Source: Diadophis punctatus similis
Lineage: Eukaryota; Chordata; Lepidosauria; Squamata; Dipsadidae
Assembly: GCA_023053685.1 (NCBI GenBank)
Contig: JALIGW010000003.1
Location: forward strand, 137,637,126-137,701,125
Direction of reading: 5' to 3'
DNA length: 64,000 nucleotides
Made by a program: the position numbers and the translations under genes. Of the stretch, positions 10,488 through 21,642 are shown piece by piece. The number at the start of each line of letters is the position of its first letter. Position 1 is the first letter of the stretch. The notes beneath the pieces are model-generated. The model had not been told where the DNA came from and ran no database searches. It worked only from the letters and a program-made list of their open reading frames with translations.

Positions 10488-10735
10488 TCTTAAAAATCCT
10501 GGCTTGTAGTATTGTTAAAATGTATCTAAAACAAATGGTAGCCACACTGTATGTGCTTTTATAAAAGTCCGGTATATATTAAAAATAGATTAAAAATGAG
10601 TTAAAAATATAAAATATTTTTGTTAAAATATGTTAAAAATATAAAATGAGTTATATATATATAAAAAGAAAAACCTAATTTGCTTTTGGAGGAGCTCTTT
10701 ACAGCCGGTGCTGCCTGTCCTCCATCTTAGCTCCA

Positions 10736-10886
10736 CCCCCCTCTGCCCTAAACTCACCAAGCTAGTCCTCAATTATACATGCTAACTGGGTTCTCTCCTT
10801 CATAGTTAAATCCCTAAACTGAGCACCTAAATTCATCACTTACCCTGCCCTTCCTCCAGGTCATCCATCCTATCATCTAGTCCAGG
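10736..10886. other. No recognised feature
   Basis: C/T-rich spacer upstream of the L1-like leader. Confidence 0.35.
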
Positions 10887-10962
10887 AGTCTCCATGCTGG
10901 CTGAGGAATTCTGGGAGTTGAAGTCCATAAATCTTAAAGTTGCCAAGTTTGGAGATCCAGTC
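10887..10962. repeat. Fragment of palindromic 'ggacttcaactcccagaat' MITE
   Basis: It contains gctggctgaggaattctggg, agttgaagtccataaatctt and aaagttgccaagtttggaga, one arm of a short palindromic repeat. Fuller copies are at 22057-22240 and 45030-45172, and pieces lie inside the CCGTATTTTT elements. Only one arm is present. Confidence 0.7.
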
Positions 10963-11239
10963 CTTGTCTAGTCCTTGGCTATTCTCACAAAGTGAATCAT
11001 GAATCCAATATAACACCCTCCCTGTGACATGCTCACATTTTAAATACCGTATTTTTCAGAGTATAAGACGCACCTTTTTACCCCCAAAAAGCGAGTCAAA
11101 AACTGGGTGCGTCTTATACTCCGGATGTTGCATTAGGGGGAAGTGGGAAGGAGTTGATGTGATGGTGGCAATGGCAGCAACGGCGACAATGGGTGGCAAC
11201 AGACAGCTGATTGGCGGTATTCCATGAGACTGTTCCAAC

Positions 11240-11620
11240 TGCCAATCAAAGCCGCCGCTGCTGCCCGCCACCGCTACCCGCCACCGCTACTCGCCGCAGT
11301 TGCCTGCCGCTGCCGCTCGCCACCGATGCCCAACGCCGCTGCCCGCCGCTGCTGCCCATCACCAAAGCTGACCGCCGCTGCCTGCTGCCGCCGCTGCCTA
11401 CTACTGCTTGCCGCTGCTGCCCGCCGCCAATGCCTCTCGCTGCCGCTCGCTGCTGCCTGCCGCCGCTGCCCGCCACTGATGTCCACCGCTGCTGCCCGCC
11501 GCCGCTGCCTGCCGCCGCTGCCACTGGACCACAGGAAAGCCCCTGCCACCATTGCTGGCCGAAGCTTGCTCCTGGGGCAGCTAAGGAGCCGCCGCCGCCG
11601 CTGCTGCCCAAAGCGAGCCC
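11240..11620. repeat. Imperfect GCC/GCT triplet-rich tract
   Basis: About 380 bp built from variants of ctgccgccgctgcc, so every frame translates into Ala/Pro/Leu/Arg/Cys-rich low-complexity text. It lies entirely in MITE copy B and is absent from copy A. The long open frames on both strands are by-products of the repeat, not genes. Confidence 0.75.
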
Positions 11621-11803
11621 ACAGCTTTGAAGACCAACTTCCAAGTTTGAAGACCCCTGAGTCAGGAGTTAGGGGTGCAAGGGTCTTCAAACCTGGCAAG
11701 TTTAAGACTTGTGGACTTTCAACTCCCATTTCTTGCTAGCATGCCTGGAGGAGGAATTCTGGGAGTTGAAGTCCACAAGTCTTAAAGCTGTCAAGTTTGA
11801 AGT

Positions 11804-11897
11804 TTGTAAAAAGTGTACATAGTTGTAAAAAGTATACATGGTTGTAAAAAGTATACATGGTTGTAAAAAGTATACATGGTTGTAAAAAGTATTCTGC
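11804..11897 (+). repeat. 19-bp minisatellite inside MITE copy B
   Basis: Five tandem units of gttgtaaaaagtatacatg. Copy A (about 1755-1810) has about three units and copy D (about 32625-32712, reverse complement) about five, so the array varies in length between family members. Confidence 0.8.
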
Positions 11898-12026
11898 TAC
11901 ACTGGTATTTTATTAAATAATATATTACTACACCATTTGGTTCAGAATACTTTTTTCCTTGTTTTCCTCCTCTAAAATCTAGGTACGTCCTATATTCAGG
12001 TGCGTCCTATACTCTGAAAAATGTGG

Positions 12027-12755
12027 TAGCTAATTTGAGGTCTAAAGTTTTATTAAGTATATAACGCTTGCTAATATTAAAAAATTAACAATGTCTTTTA
12101 AAATCTCTAAACAATAGCATCTTAAAGAGTCAAAGACAACATTTTGTTCCTTAGATTCAGATTTAGCCTACTTATCAGATTCTACATCTTGATTACGTAG
12201 GATTTTAAGGATTCCGAAGAGCCGCAAAGCTGTGTCACCAAAGACTTGAACTTGAAGCTATTCTTATTGTCTGGGCGAGGATCTCATTGATTTATTTTGG
12301 TTTTGAAATACCTTGATTTTGAGCTTGAATCATTTGATTTGAAGCAATTTGTTTTGATCATTTTGGACATGCCGTAAGCACAAGTGACATTATTTCATCA
12401 CGTTCTAAAGTTTGAAAGGGTTTGAACTTCCAGGATGACTGGTTTTTAATATGAAACTTGACACTTTGAATTTGAGGCTATTCAAATTTTAAATGTTTTC
12501 TGCACCCCCACCCCCATCCTCCCTTTTTTTAAAAACTTCCCAGTCTATCCAAATAACCCTGGAATTCCTAGGTGTTTCTAGTATTAATGCAGTGAATCCT
12601 GGTTAACTTCAGAGATCAGCCAAGTCAGATAGGTAATACTACTTACTAAATAGTAGGTATACTTAAAAGATATTTTTTTCCTAGATTTTTACCCTTATTT
12701 CAAATATGTGTGTACAAAATAGCAGCATAAAAATGTAGTGCCAGTTTCCAGAATC
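12027..12755. other. No recognised feature
   Basis: About 730 bp of AT-rich DNA with a C-rich run near 12505. No coding or repeat signature. Confidence 0.45.
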
Positions 12756-12763
12756 CCCTAGAT

Positions 12764-13120
12764 CTGTGATGGCGAACCTATGCACGCGTGCCAGAGGTGG
12801 CACGCAGAGCCCTCTGTGTGGGCATGCGCGCCGTCGCCAGCATCTGTTCCGGTTTCCGGCACACACACGCACACTGGCCAACTGATCTTCGCGGAGCCCC
12901 GGAAACCTGAAGACCTGAAGTCTTCGGGTTTCCAGCGCTCCGGCGAGCATGAAGACCAGCTGGCCAGCGCACATGTGCACGCTGGAAACCAGAAGACTAG
13001 GTGGCCGGCACGCGCATGTGCACCGGCCAGCTGATCTTTGGGTTTCAGGGGCTCCGGCGCATGTGCGCACATGGACGTTACGGTTTGGGCACTTGGTGCC
13101 GAAAAGGTTCGCTATCACTG
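12764..13120 (-). mobile_element. GC-rich hAT MITE (CAGTGATGGCGAACC family), copy 2
   Basis: The ends ctgtgatggcgaaccta and aaggttcgctatcactg lie between ccctagat (12756-12763) and ccctaggt (13121-13128), which agree at 7 of 8 and are centred on CTAG. The end order is opposite to copy 1. The interior has several inverted segments (e.g. cggcacacacacgcacactggcc and its complements). Non-coding. Confidence 0.88.
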
Positions 13121-13189
13121 CCCTAGGTAGACTTCAGTTAACAGAAAATCCTTCCAGCCTCATGACCATCAATTGCTTCAATGGTCCTA

Positions 13190-13585
13190 CAGGTAGTCCT
13201 CAACCTATGACCACAATTGAGCCTAAAATTTATGTTGCTAACTGAGAAATTCTTTAAGTGAGTTTTGCCCCATTTTGCAATTTTTTTTGCTACATTTGTT
13301 AACCAAATCACTGCAGTTGTTAAATTAGTAAGCCAGTTGTTAAGTGAATCTAGTTTCCCCATTGACTTTGCTTGTCAGAAGATTGCAAAAGGTGATCACA
13401 TGACCCCAGGACACTGCAACCGTCATCAATGTGAATCAGTTGCCAAGTGTCCAAATTTTGATCACATGACCATGGGGATGCTGCAATGGTCATAAGTGTG
13501 AAAAATGGTCATAATCCACTTTTTTCAGTGCCATTGTAACGTTGAATGGTCATTAAATGAACTGTTGTAAGTTGAGGACTACCTG
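13190..13585 (-). mobile_element. Tigger/mariner-like MITE (CAGGTAGTCCTC family), copy 2
   Basis: A complete 396-bp copy with ends caggtagtcctcaac and gttgaggactacctg between TA dinucleotides (13188-13189, 13586-13587). Interior landmarks shared with other copies are gtgatcacatgaccccagga and atcacatgaccatggggatg. It is inverted relative to copies 5 and 6. No transposase is present. Confidence 0.9.
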
Positions 13586-13587
13586 TA

Positions 13588-14099
13588 TTTCCTTCTGGAG
13601 ATGGGAGGATGCATAAAGTCCATGTCATGTATTTTAGCATTATGGCATTATTAATTTTATCAGTGAACTTTGGGACTATGCTTACTCCACGGAAGTGATG
13701 CAGGGTAGAAATGTTATTTTGTAATTCCAGCTTGTGTTTCTTAAGGACTGTCTGCATTATATATCTGACTGTCAGTTATCTGAGATCTGTCAAAGGCCAT
13801 TCCACCCGTATGAATTAGGTAAACACACAAGGCATGCCCGGCCTATCCTATTGGTTTTTTCTTTTTTTTCTTTGGCCTTTTCTGTATATTTTATTTCTTT
13901 AGATTAGTTGATGTATATAATCTGCTATCTACTGGGACTTTAGATGTGTCCCCAATATAATTCTCCAGATTTTGCTATCAAATTCAGTGTCACTGACTCA
14001 CTATACTACTGACTCACTATACTACTCTTTCTTCCTTGTTTACTGCCTCATTCTGTTGGCAATCTTTCACTGTACTATCATCCCCAGTACATCTAGTAG
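13588..14099. other. Spacer, mostly unrecognised
   Basis: T-rich DNA with a short tandem duplication (actgactcactatact twice, about 13991-14020). The far right may be an unrecognisable upstream part of the L2-like LINE. Confidence 0.4.
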
Positions 14100-16112
14100 C
14101 TCGTTTTTTTCAAACGCTCTACTGTCATCCCAGTGCCGAATAAATCCTCCATCAAGGAACTGAATGTCTTCAGACCGGTTGTTCTAACATCTGTAGTTAT
14201 GAAAACCTTTGAAAGGCTAGTGCTGGCCCACCTGAAAATCTTCACTGATCCGCTGTTAGACCCCTTGCAATTTTCTTACGGAGCAAATAGATCGACAGAT
14301 GATGCTGTTAATATGACTCTGCACTACATCCTACAACACCTTGAATCTCCAAAGACCTATGCAAGGGTCCTCTTTGTAGACTTCAGCTCAGCATTCAATA
14401 CCATCATTCTAGATATTCTTCTAACTAAATTAAACTAAATCAGCTAGCTGTGCCTGGCCACACTTGTAAATGGATCATAAAATCATAGAAGAATATGCTC
14501 TCCTCTGCTCGCAATAGAATATCTTATGCCACCAGGCTTGAAATTTTGGACCTGGACAACCTAGAACTACGCTGCCTATGGTCTGAACTAAGCTTAGTAC
14601 ACAAAATTGTCTGCTACAACGTCCTACCCGTTAATGACTACTTCAGCTTCAACCACAATAATACACGGGCAAACAATAGATACAAACTCAAAGTAAATCG
14701 CTCCAAACTCGATTGCAGAAAATACGATTTCAGCAACAGAGTGGTCAATGCCTGGAATACACTACGTGACTCTATTGTTACATCCTCAAACCCCCAAAAC
14801 TTTAACCTAAAACTGGCTACCATGGACCTCACCGCATTCCTATGCATATACTTTCTTATGCATATACTTTACCTGTTTATACTTATATGTTTATATGTTA
14901 TGTTCATACTTATAATTGTTTTCTCATACATGCTTGACAAACTAAATAAATAAAATAAATAAATAAAATAAATAAGATTCCTAACAGACAGGAAGCAATA
15001 GGTGAAGCTAGGCAAAATCACATCAGATATCTGTACAATTAGCATAGGAGCCCCGCAGGGCTGTGTGCTCTCTCCACTTCTCTCTACACCAATGACTGCA
15101 TCTCAAAAGATCCCTCTGTTAAATTACTGAAGTTTGCAGATGATACCACAGTGGTTGGTCTCATTTGAGACAACGACGAATCTGCATACAGACGGGAGGT
15201 TGAACAACTAGCCTTGTGGTGCAACCGGAACCATCTTGAACTAAACACACTCAAAACTGTAGAAATGGTGGTAGATTTTAGGAAAAACCCTCCTATACTA
15301 CCACCTCTTACAATACTAGACAACACAGTATCAACAGTAGAGACCTTCAAGTTTCTAGGTTCTATCATATCTCAAGACTTAATATGGACACTTAACATCA
15401 AAAACATCATCAAAAAAGCACAGCAAAGAATGTTCTTTCTGCGCCAACTCAGAAAGCTCAAACTGCCCAAAGAGCTGCTGATTCAGCTCTACAGAGGAAT
15501 TATTGAGTCTGTCATCTGCACCTTTATAACTGTCTGGTTTGGCTCTGCAACCAGACAAGACAGATACAGACTTCAATGAATAATTAGAACTGCAGAAAAA
15601 ACAATTGCTACCAACCTGCCTTCCATTGAGGACCTGTATACTGCACGAGTCAAAAAGAGGGCTGTGAAAATATCTACAGACCCCTCACATCCTGGACATA
15701 AATTGTTTCAACTTCTACTCTCAAAACGACGCTATAGGGCACTGCACACCAGAACAACTAGACACAAGGACGGTTTCCCCCGAATGCCATCACTCTGCTA
15801 AACAACTAATTCCTACAACATTGTCAAACTATTTACTAAGACTGTATTACTATTATTCTTCTCATCCTTCCTATTACCTATCTCCTCCCACTTATGACTA
15901 TAACCATGTTGCTTGTATTTTTACGATTTATATTGTTCTGTTTGTTTCCTAGTATGATTTGATTGCTTATTAGTAACCTATCACTATCACTAAGTGTTGT
16001 ATCTTGATTCTTGATGAATGTCCCCCCCCCTTTAGGTACACTGAGAGCATATGCACCAAAGACAAATTCCTTGTGTGTCCAATCACACTTGGCCAATAAA
16101 AAATTATATCTA
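14100..16112 (+). mobile_element. L2-like LINE, 5'-truncated, interrupted
   Basis: The first part (14100-14485) translates as RT fingers and palm with LNVFRPVVLTSVVMKTFERL and the palm text VLFVDFSSAFNTI. After a 0.5-kb foreign insertion the RT resumes with GAPQGCVLSPLLF and the catalytic KFADDTTVVG. The thumb follows, then the C-terminal SHPGHKLFQLLLSKRRYRAL region. It ends with ccaatcacacttggccaata and an A-rich tail near 16112. Several in-frame stops (e.g. after VVGLI) make it inactive. L2/Rex1-type elements of fish and squamates show this motif order. Confidence 0.8.
14495..14984 (+). mobile_element. CR1-group LINE 3' end inserted in the L2-like LINE
   Basis: The 5'-truncated insert begins near ctcctctgctcgcaatagaa. 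It encodes the C-terminal region RISYATRLEILDLDNLELRC, then NRYKLKVNRSKLDCRKYDFS and VVNAWNTLRDS, and ends ttgacaaactaaataaataa with an AAATA tail. The same protein region lies at 19930-20260, 24840-24980 and 53090-53444. It separates the two halves of the L2-like RT and so is the younger insertion. Confidence 0.8.
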
Positions 16113-16707
16113 TAAATCTCAGTGTCACAGTCACGTTTCTTTCCCTTTTTCTTCCGGTGATCCTTCCAATTTCTTCCTCTTGCCTTCTTTCTAAGTCTTC
16201 CTTGTCTACTCCCCCCGCATTAAAAAGTCTTGTTTCTCTTTTAAAATTTCCCACACTCTGATTCTCTGATAACTTACCACTGTGTTGTGAGGCCTTATCC
16301 ATTGGATCACCATATTGAAAGCTTGTTGAAGGCTTCAGGCCAGTGAAAATTATAAGCTCTACCTTAATCAACTGCATAATCTACAATAGGGATAAGTAGA
16401 TTTGACAATTGTGGGTTCATTTTTTAGTTTTACAGTATAATAATCTGGAGGCCTAATAATTGTTCAAAAGAATAGAGGAAGCATATTCTTAATATTAAAC
16501 TCAAGAATATCTCTAAATACATACAGAGTCTAGGAATTTGTATCACTGGTGTATCATTAATTCCGTGATAGTTAAAACTGCAAACATTGCCTATGGATTT
16601 CAACTCTGCATATTCTAAAGTAAATTCTACAGATCATCACATCTTTGTATCCTGGTTACTGTGTTAAGACTGTAGACTTGAATATTGATTTTAGAAAAGT
16701 AATATTA
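16113..16707. other. No recognised feature
   Basis: About 600 bp AT-rich, without recognisable repeats or coding text. Confidence 0.45.
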
Positions 16708-16715
16708 ATCTATAC

Positions 16716-17077
16716 CAGTGGTTCCCAAGCTGTGGTACGTGTACCACTAGTGGTACGCGAGGGCCTTCCAGGTGGTACGTGAACACTTTCGGGGTCATGA
16801 ACGATTTTTAGTTAGTTATTTTTTACTTCACAAAAATGTTTACTGCCTAACACAAGATAATCTGGCAACGATTTGCAACTGTTGCCACACGCCACGCACC
16901 TGGTCCCAGCGGCCCGAGAATCCAGTTGCTGGATGCGCGGGGCAAAAAAAGGAACGGTACAATTATGGAAATAAAGTGATATCTGATCGAATTTAGTTTC
17001 TCTGGAACCAGGTGGTACGCGGCGACTGTACGGGACCTCCAAGTGGTACTCGATCACAAAAAGGTTGGGAACCACTG
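16716..17077. mobile_element. hAT MITE with CAGTGGTTCCCAA ends
   Basis: The ends cagtggttcccaagctgtgg and ttgggaaccactg are flanked by a perfect 8-bp duplication, atctatac (16708-16715, 17078-17085), with the Buster-type central TA. The motif GTGGTACG occurs repeatedly near both ends in both orientations, a likely transposase-binding array. The 362-bp element has no coding capacity. The ends resemble OposCharlie-type hATs, but I cannot confirm the family. Confidence 0.88.
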
Positions 17078-17085
17078 ATCTATAC

Positions 17086-17812
17086 TCATCTGGTGGATAT
17101 CTATCAACAAAATATTTCAGGACCCCATATCAGTTTTAATATAGTGCTCTGTTTCCATTAGTTATTCATGTAGTAAACAGATAAATGAGAAGGTTGCGTC
17201 ACTTGAGAGCTACAGTATGGTTATTTTATTCTTTTTTTGCTTTGCCGTGAAGCATTCTATCAGGTTCTGCTGTATTTTGAATTTTATGATGGCTGAAGCA
17301 GCATCATATGTAGAGTGTGGGAAATGCATTACTAGTATTTCTAAATGTCACAGTGGTTTTCTGCTAGATTATTATAATTGTATTTTAAAAATGAGAATTT
17401 CAGAAGTTATCTTGATTTTATGCAATAATTCCGCTTTGAACTTTACAGTTCATTACTGATTCTTTGTAGTGCATCGTGCTGTATAATAAGCCTGAAATTT
17501 TAACCATAGTGTCATCAAATAGTGAAGATGGAACTACAAGTTTAATTTAGATAATTTAATTCAAGTGCTTTTCTTGCTGTTAGAAGTCCTGAAAGTGATA
17601 ATGACAATTGAAAATCTGTTGCAGTGTTTTTACTTTGGAAATCATCACACTCCCTTTCTTAGAAGCTAATGTTGTTCAGGTAAATGTCTTACATAGAATG
17701 AACATCTGCTTAAGTCAATGAGATTTAAGAACATATTTTAGAGTTATTATTTTGCAGAATTAGAAGTGGTGACTTCCAAAACTTTCCTGTATTTGAATTT
17801 AACATTGTATTT
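17086..17812. other. No recognised feature
   Basis: About 730 bp AT-rich. One 80-codon frame (17217-17459) has no recognisable motif. Confidence 0.45.
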
Positions 17813-17974
17813 AACAGTGAAGACAATTAACCAGTGGAATAGCTTGCCTTCAGAAATCGTGGGTGCTCTTATCACTGGAGGTTTTTAAGAAGAGACTAGA
17901 CAGCCACTTACTAAAATAGTATAATGTATGTTCTCCTGCTTGAGCATGGGGCTGGACTAGAAGTCCCTTCCAGC
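17813..17974 (+). mobile_element. CR1/L3 LINE 3' end
   Basis: It begins acagtgaagacaattaacca gtggaatagcttgcc, passes through aagaagagactagacagcca, and ends ggctggactagaagtccctt ccagc. This is the same terminus as at 7622-7805, followed directly by a pentanucleotide tail. Confidence 0.82.
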
Positions 17975-18057
17975 TTCTATTCTATTCTATTCTATTCTAT
18001 TCTATTCTATTCTATTCTATTCTATTCTATTCTATTCTATTCTATTCTATTCTATTC
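17975..18057 (+). repeat. (TATTC)n pentanucleotide array, about 16 units
   Basis: An uninterrupted pentanucleotide array directly joined to the CR1/L3 terminus. Snake CR1/L3 elements are known for ending in such tails that seed microsatellites. The purity of the array suggests recent expansion. Confidence 0.95.
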
Positions 18058-18615
18058 GTCATACACTAGTCTTTATGTGAGTGGGCTTTTGGAGGGAGGG
18101 AATATAAATACTTGTTTCTTTTGCTTGTTAAGAGGTGTTTTTTTAAATCAATCTAATAACATTTATGAACATTTTGAATATTTTGAGATTTTGACATTTG
18201 ACATTATGTTCTTAATTTAAGGAAGTTAATAATAATGTCATTTGTTGTTCTGAACAGTATTTCAAGTAAATCTGTTACAGGCATAACTCTAAAGAGTTCT
18301 TATTCCATAATCTTGTAATATGATTAGGTCAAGTACTAAATGCACAGAAGTATCCTTTGAAATACTGAAGTAAGTAATACCTAAAAGGAATAATTGAAGT
18401 GAGAATACTGATCCTGTTAGTATGATGTTTAATTTTAAAACTATTTCAATTGCTGTGAGACATTTGAATTTATTGATATTCTCATATGGATTTCTAAAGT
18501 ATTTTATTTTTATGTATTTACTGATTTATTGTTTTACTAGTAGAATGCAGTATGCTTATATTTACTTTAAAAGTCACAATGTAATTATTCTCATCTCATG
18601 CAACCATTTCCATTC
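18058..18615. other. No recognised feature
   Basis: AT-rich spacer between the microsatellite and the next LINE. Confidence 0.4.
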
Positions 18616-20436
18616 AAAAAGGACCCAACAACAAAGAATGCTATGATGAAACAGTCAAAGCAAACCTCTTCAACACATTCTTTGGCTCAGTCTTTGTAAA
18701 CAGCAACGGCTCATGCCCAAAATTCCCCAGTCGTACCGCAAATAATCATAATGATTTAATACAAATAGACTTCACTGAAGACAACGTTGAAAAAGCACTA
18801 CACAGCCAAAAACCTTCCTGTCAATCGGACCTGATGGACTAGGTGCATACTTCCTAAAAAAGCTCTCCACAGCCATAGCTGAACCACTGCATAATCTTTG
18901 AAAAATCCTTCATGATCAGTTCCCTACCAAAACTATGGTCACTAGCCACCGTCATCCCCATCTTCAAAAAGGGAGATCCCAGTCTAGTAGAAAACTACAG
19001 ACCAATCTTTCTATGCTGCGTCACATGCAAAGTCATGGAATCAATCATAAACCAATCCATTACCCTCCACCTAGAAACTAACAATCTACTCTCAAACAAG
19101 CAATTCGGTTTCAGAAAAAAATTACCCTGCAATCTACAACCACTACACTGCAAAAACATATGGACCTCAAAACTTGACCAGGGCAAAACAATAGACACAA
19201 TTTACATAGACTTTTGTAAAGCCTTCGACTCAGTGGTTCATGATAAACTACTTCTGAAACTGAAATCCTACGGCATCTCTGGACCCCTTCATGACTGGAT
19301 AACTGCATTCCTGTCAAACAGACAACAAGTGGTCAAAATAGGGAGTGCCCTATCAAATCCCATACCTGTTAACAGCGGTGTTCCCCAAGGCAGCATACTA
19401 GGACCAACACTCTTTATACTTTATATAAATGATCTTTGCGATCACATTACAAGCGACTGCGTTCTCTTCGCCGATGATGTAAAACTCTTCAACACCAACG
19501 ACAACACTGCTATCCTCCAAAAAGACCTAGACTTTGTGTCAGAATGGTCAAACATCTGGCAACTCCAAATCTCAACCAACAAATGCTCTGTCCTACACAT
19601 TGGCAAAAAAAATCAGAACATCAAATACAAGCTGAACAGACAAGACCTCGCAGATGATCCTCACCCTGTCAAAGACCTTGGAATACTCATATCAAATGAC
19701 CTAAGTGCCAAAGCCTACTGCAACAACATCGCCAAAAAGGCTTCAAGAACTGTTAACCTAATCTTACACAGCTTCTTCTCCGGTAATATCACACTACTAA
19801 CCAGAGCATACAAAACTTTCGCCAGACCAATCCTTGAATACAACTCATCTGTCTGAACCCACACCGCATATCGGACATAAATACATTAGAAAGTGTCCAG
19901 AGATACTTTACAAGAAGAGTCCTCCACTCCTCTACTCGCAACAGAATACCTTACGCAACCAGACTTGAAATCCTGGGCTTAGAAAGCTTAGAACTACGTC
20001 GCCTTCAGCACGACCGAAACATAGCTCATAAAATTATCTGCTACAACGTCCTTCCTGTCAACGACTACTTCAGCTTCAACCACAACAGTACACGAGCACA
20101 CAACAGATACAAACTCAAAGTGAACCGCTCCAAACTTGACTGTAGAAAATACGACTTTAGCAACAGAGTGGTAAATGCCTGGAACTCACTACCTGACATT
20201 GTGGTTTCGTCACCAAACCCCCAAAACTTTACCCTTAGACTGTCCACTGTTGACCTCACCTGATTCCTAAGAGGTCAGTAAGGGGCGTGCATAAGTGCAC
20301 CAGCATGCCTACCGTCCCTATCCTAATGTTTCCTCTTATCAGTACCCATCTTATGTATATAAACAATGTTATATCTATGTATATTACCAACACGTACTTG
20401 ACAAAAATAAATAAATAAAAATAAATAAATAAATAG
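18616..20436 (+). mobile_element. CR1-group LINE, 5'-truncated, with RT domain
   Basis: About 1.8 kb. Coding-like sequence begins near aaaaaggacccaacaacaaa. A frameshifted or stop-containing N-terminal portion leads into the RT frame at 18912. The C-terminal region follows after a stop, then the UTR gaggtcagtaaggggcgtgc, the terminus acttgacaaaaataaataaa, and an AAATA tail to about 20436. It matches the 3' pieces at 24832 and 52822. Inactive as it stands. Confidence 0.85.
18912..19856 (+). pseudogene. Reverse transcriptase of CR1-group LINE (ORF2 fragment)
   Basis: A 314-codon open frame. Conserved non-LTR RT blocks are visible: WSLATVIPIFKKGDPSLVEN YRPI, then FGFRK, the palm motif DTIYIDFCKAFDSVVHDKLL, SGVPQGSILGPTLFILYIND, and the catalytic box VLFADDVKLF (FADD) near residue 185. 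The thumb NPIPVN/…VKDLGILIS text follows. The frame ends at a TGA (19857-19859) where the relative at 52822 has TGG, so one substitution truncates it. C-terminal homology continues to about 20260 with further stops. The endonuclease domain is missing. Confidence 0.85.
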
Positions 20437-21267
20437 TGCACCCTTTTAAAAGTGCTTTTGCATAGTAGTTGAGATTCCCAGAATTGATTGCACGTCAAGT
20501 TTTATAACCAACCTCAGTAATTACATACTATATGTAAATCTGTTTTATTTTTTCTCTGTCCTCTGATTTGATCACCCTATTTGATCATCTAAAATTATTG
20601 AGATAATAAAGAGCGTATAGACCCATGATATCTTTGATCACAGGTAGTAGGAGGTTTTTTTGCACAGAATACATTTGTCATAGCTTCCAATTAAAAAAAA
20701 GAGTTATTTAAATTAGGGCTCTTAAATTACTACCTGTACAATATTTAGAGTAACTTTCATTTTAATGCAGTATCTTTTTTATTTTTTTTTTGAGTAACTG
20801 TGCCTAAGGTGCCTCTGTTAATGCGCCACATTTTGAAAAACAATAGAAATGGTTTGTGCAAGAATATTGGGAGAAGATTGATTTTCCTCCTTTGGTTTAT
20901 ATTCACTAGAGATAGCTTTCATATATGTCTTCAGTATGGTGGTAAGGTGCACTTATTGATGGATTTATTCTTTTGTGCCATGGAGCAGAATGCTTTGTGT
21001 ATTGCTGCATACATCATCAAAAGTTTATGAAGCAGACACTAATAGGCCATTCTGTGTCTAACCACTCTTGTGGGGAAGAAAAGATCCAGGAACCTATATT
21101 GTATTTGGAATCATATTGCATTCTTGGTGCCATTTCTATTTGCTCTATGTTTTTTTTCCCTTCCATGTTGGTCAAGACTCCTAAGAATAACATGGATAGC
21201 CAATGAAACAAAAGAAATGGAATCAATAAACAAATCAACCCAGAGTTCTCTCTCCAGGCACAAATGA
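20437..21267. other. No recognised feature
   Basis: About 830 bp AT-rich with short featureless open frames. Confidence 0.45.
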
Positions 21268-21492
21268 CCAAGCTGAAATTATCATACTTGGGTCACATTA
21301 TGTGAAGACCCAGTGCTGGGAAAGGCAAAAAGAAAAATTAGATAGATAACCAGCAGCAAAGTGAATTGACTCAGGTACAGCAGTGATGAGGGCACCAATG
21401 GAAGACCTGAAATACTAGGTTAGGGAGAGAGTGTCATGGAGAAAATCTATGTGGTTGGTAAGTGTAGACATTGACTTGATGGCACATAATCT
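21268..21492 (+). mobile_element. Bov-B/RTE LINE 3' fragment, degraded
   Basis: The start accaagctgaaattatcata cttgggtcacatta and the later gtgctgggaaaggcaaaaag match the C-terminal coding region of Bov-B (…tactttggtcacattatgag…, …atgctgggaaaga…). The end attgacttgatggcacataa matches the RTE 3' terminus. Stops and deletions abolish the frame. Confidence 0.6.
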
Positions 21493-21642
21493 TTTTTCCA
21501 TATCCCACTTCTATTTAATTGGGGATACTTAGAATTATTACTAGTTCTATCCATGACATTATTCTAGAGAATTCAGGTTGTCATCTAAATGCTTCTCTTT
21601 GGATATCTAATTGCAATGCCAGCTAACTTCAAATGGCTGGAA
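21493..21642 (+). repeat. Unidentified repeat, copy 1 (pairs with 25657-25858)
   Basis: The segment aattggggatacttagaatt attactagtt, then ctatccatgacattattcta gagaattcaggttgtcatc, recurs about 4.2 kb downstream with small differences. It lies directly after the Bov-B terminus, so it may be an interspersed repeat or a local duplication. Confidence 0.7.

Larger units (their letters stand above)
8098..10735 (-). mobile_element. L1-like LINE, 5' portion, decayed, split by a hAT MITE
   Basis: Read on the minus strand, it begins near 10735 with a UTR-like GC-rich leader (gctaagatggaggacaggca). An AT-rich stretch follows, then an ORF1-like frame from 10487. Coding-like text continues through several frameshifted segments (9546-9241, 9209-8967) and resumes beyond the hAT MITE with TSLIQVVEPNLLNAESFSKT at about 8190-8131. 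No reverse transcriptase is seen. A leader plus a low-complexity, coiled-coil-like protein fits an L1-type ORF1 region. The assignment is from layout, not from a diagnostic motif. Confidence 0.5.
11047..12026 (+). mobile_element. TA-targeting MITE with CCGTATTTTT ends, copy B (GC-rich core)
   Basis: The ends ccgtatttttcagagtataa and ...ctctgaaaaatgtgg lie between TA dinucleotides (11045-11046 and 12027-12028). The 3' half matches copy A: the palindromic repeat pieces, the 19-bp minisatellite and the catttggttcagaatacttt segment. The 5' half differs and holds about 400 bp of imperfect GCC/GCT triplets. At 980 bp it is longer than copy A. No transposase is encoded. Confidence 0.85.

Noticed and set aside
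11211..11739. Four overlapping long frames (up to 171 codons) rich in Pro, Ala, Leu, Arg or Gly
   Set aside because: They are produced by the GCC/GCT triplet tract within a MITE and are low-complexity on both strands.
18912..19856. Interpreting the RT frame as a host gene or functional enzyme
   Set aside because: It lacks the endonuclease domain, ends at a nonsense codon before the conserved C-terminus, and sits in a 5'-truncated LINE with an AAATA tail.
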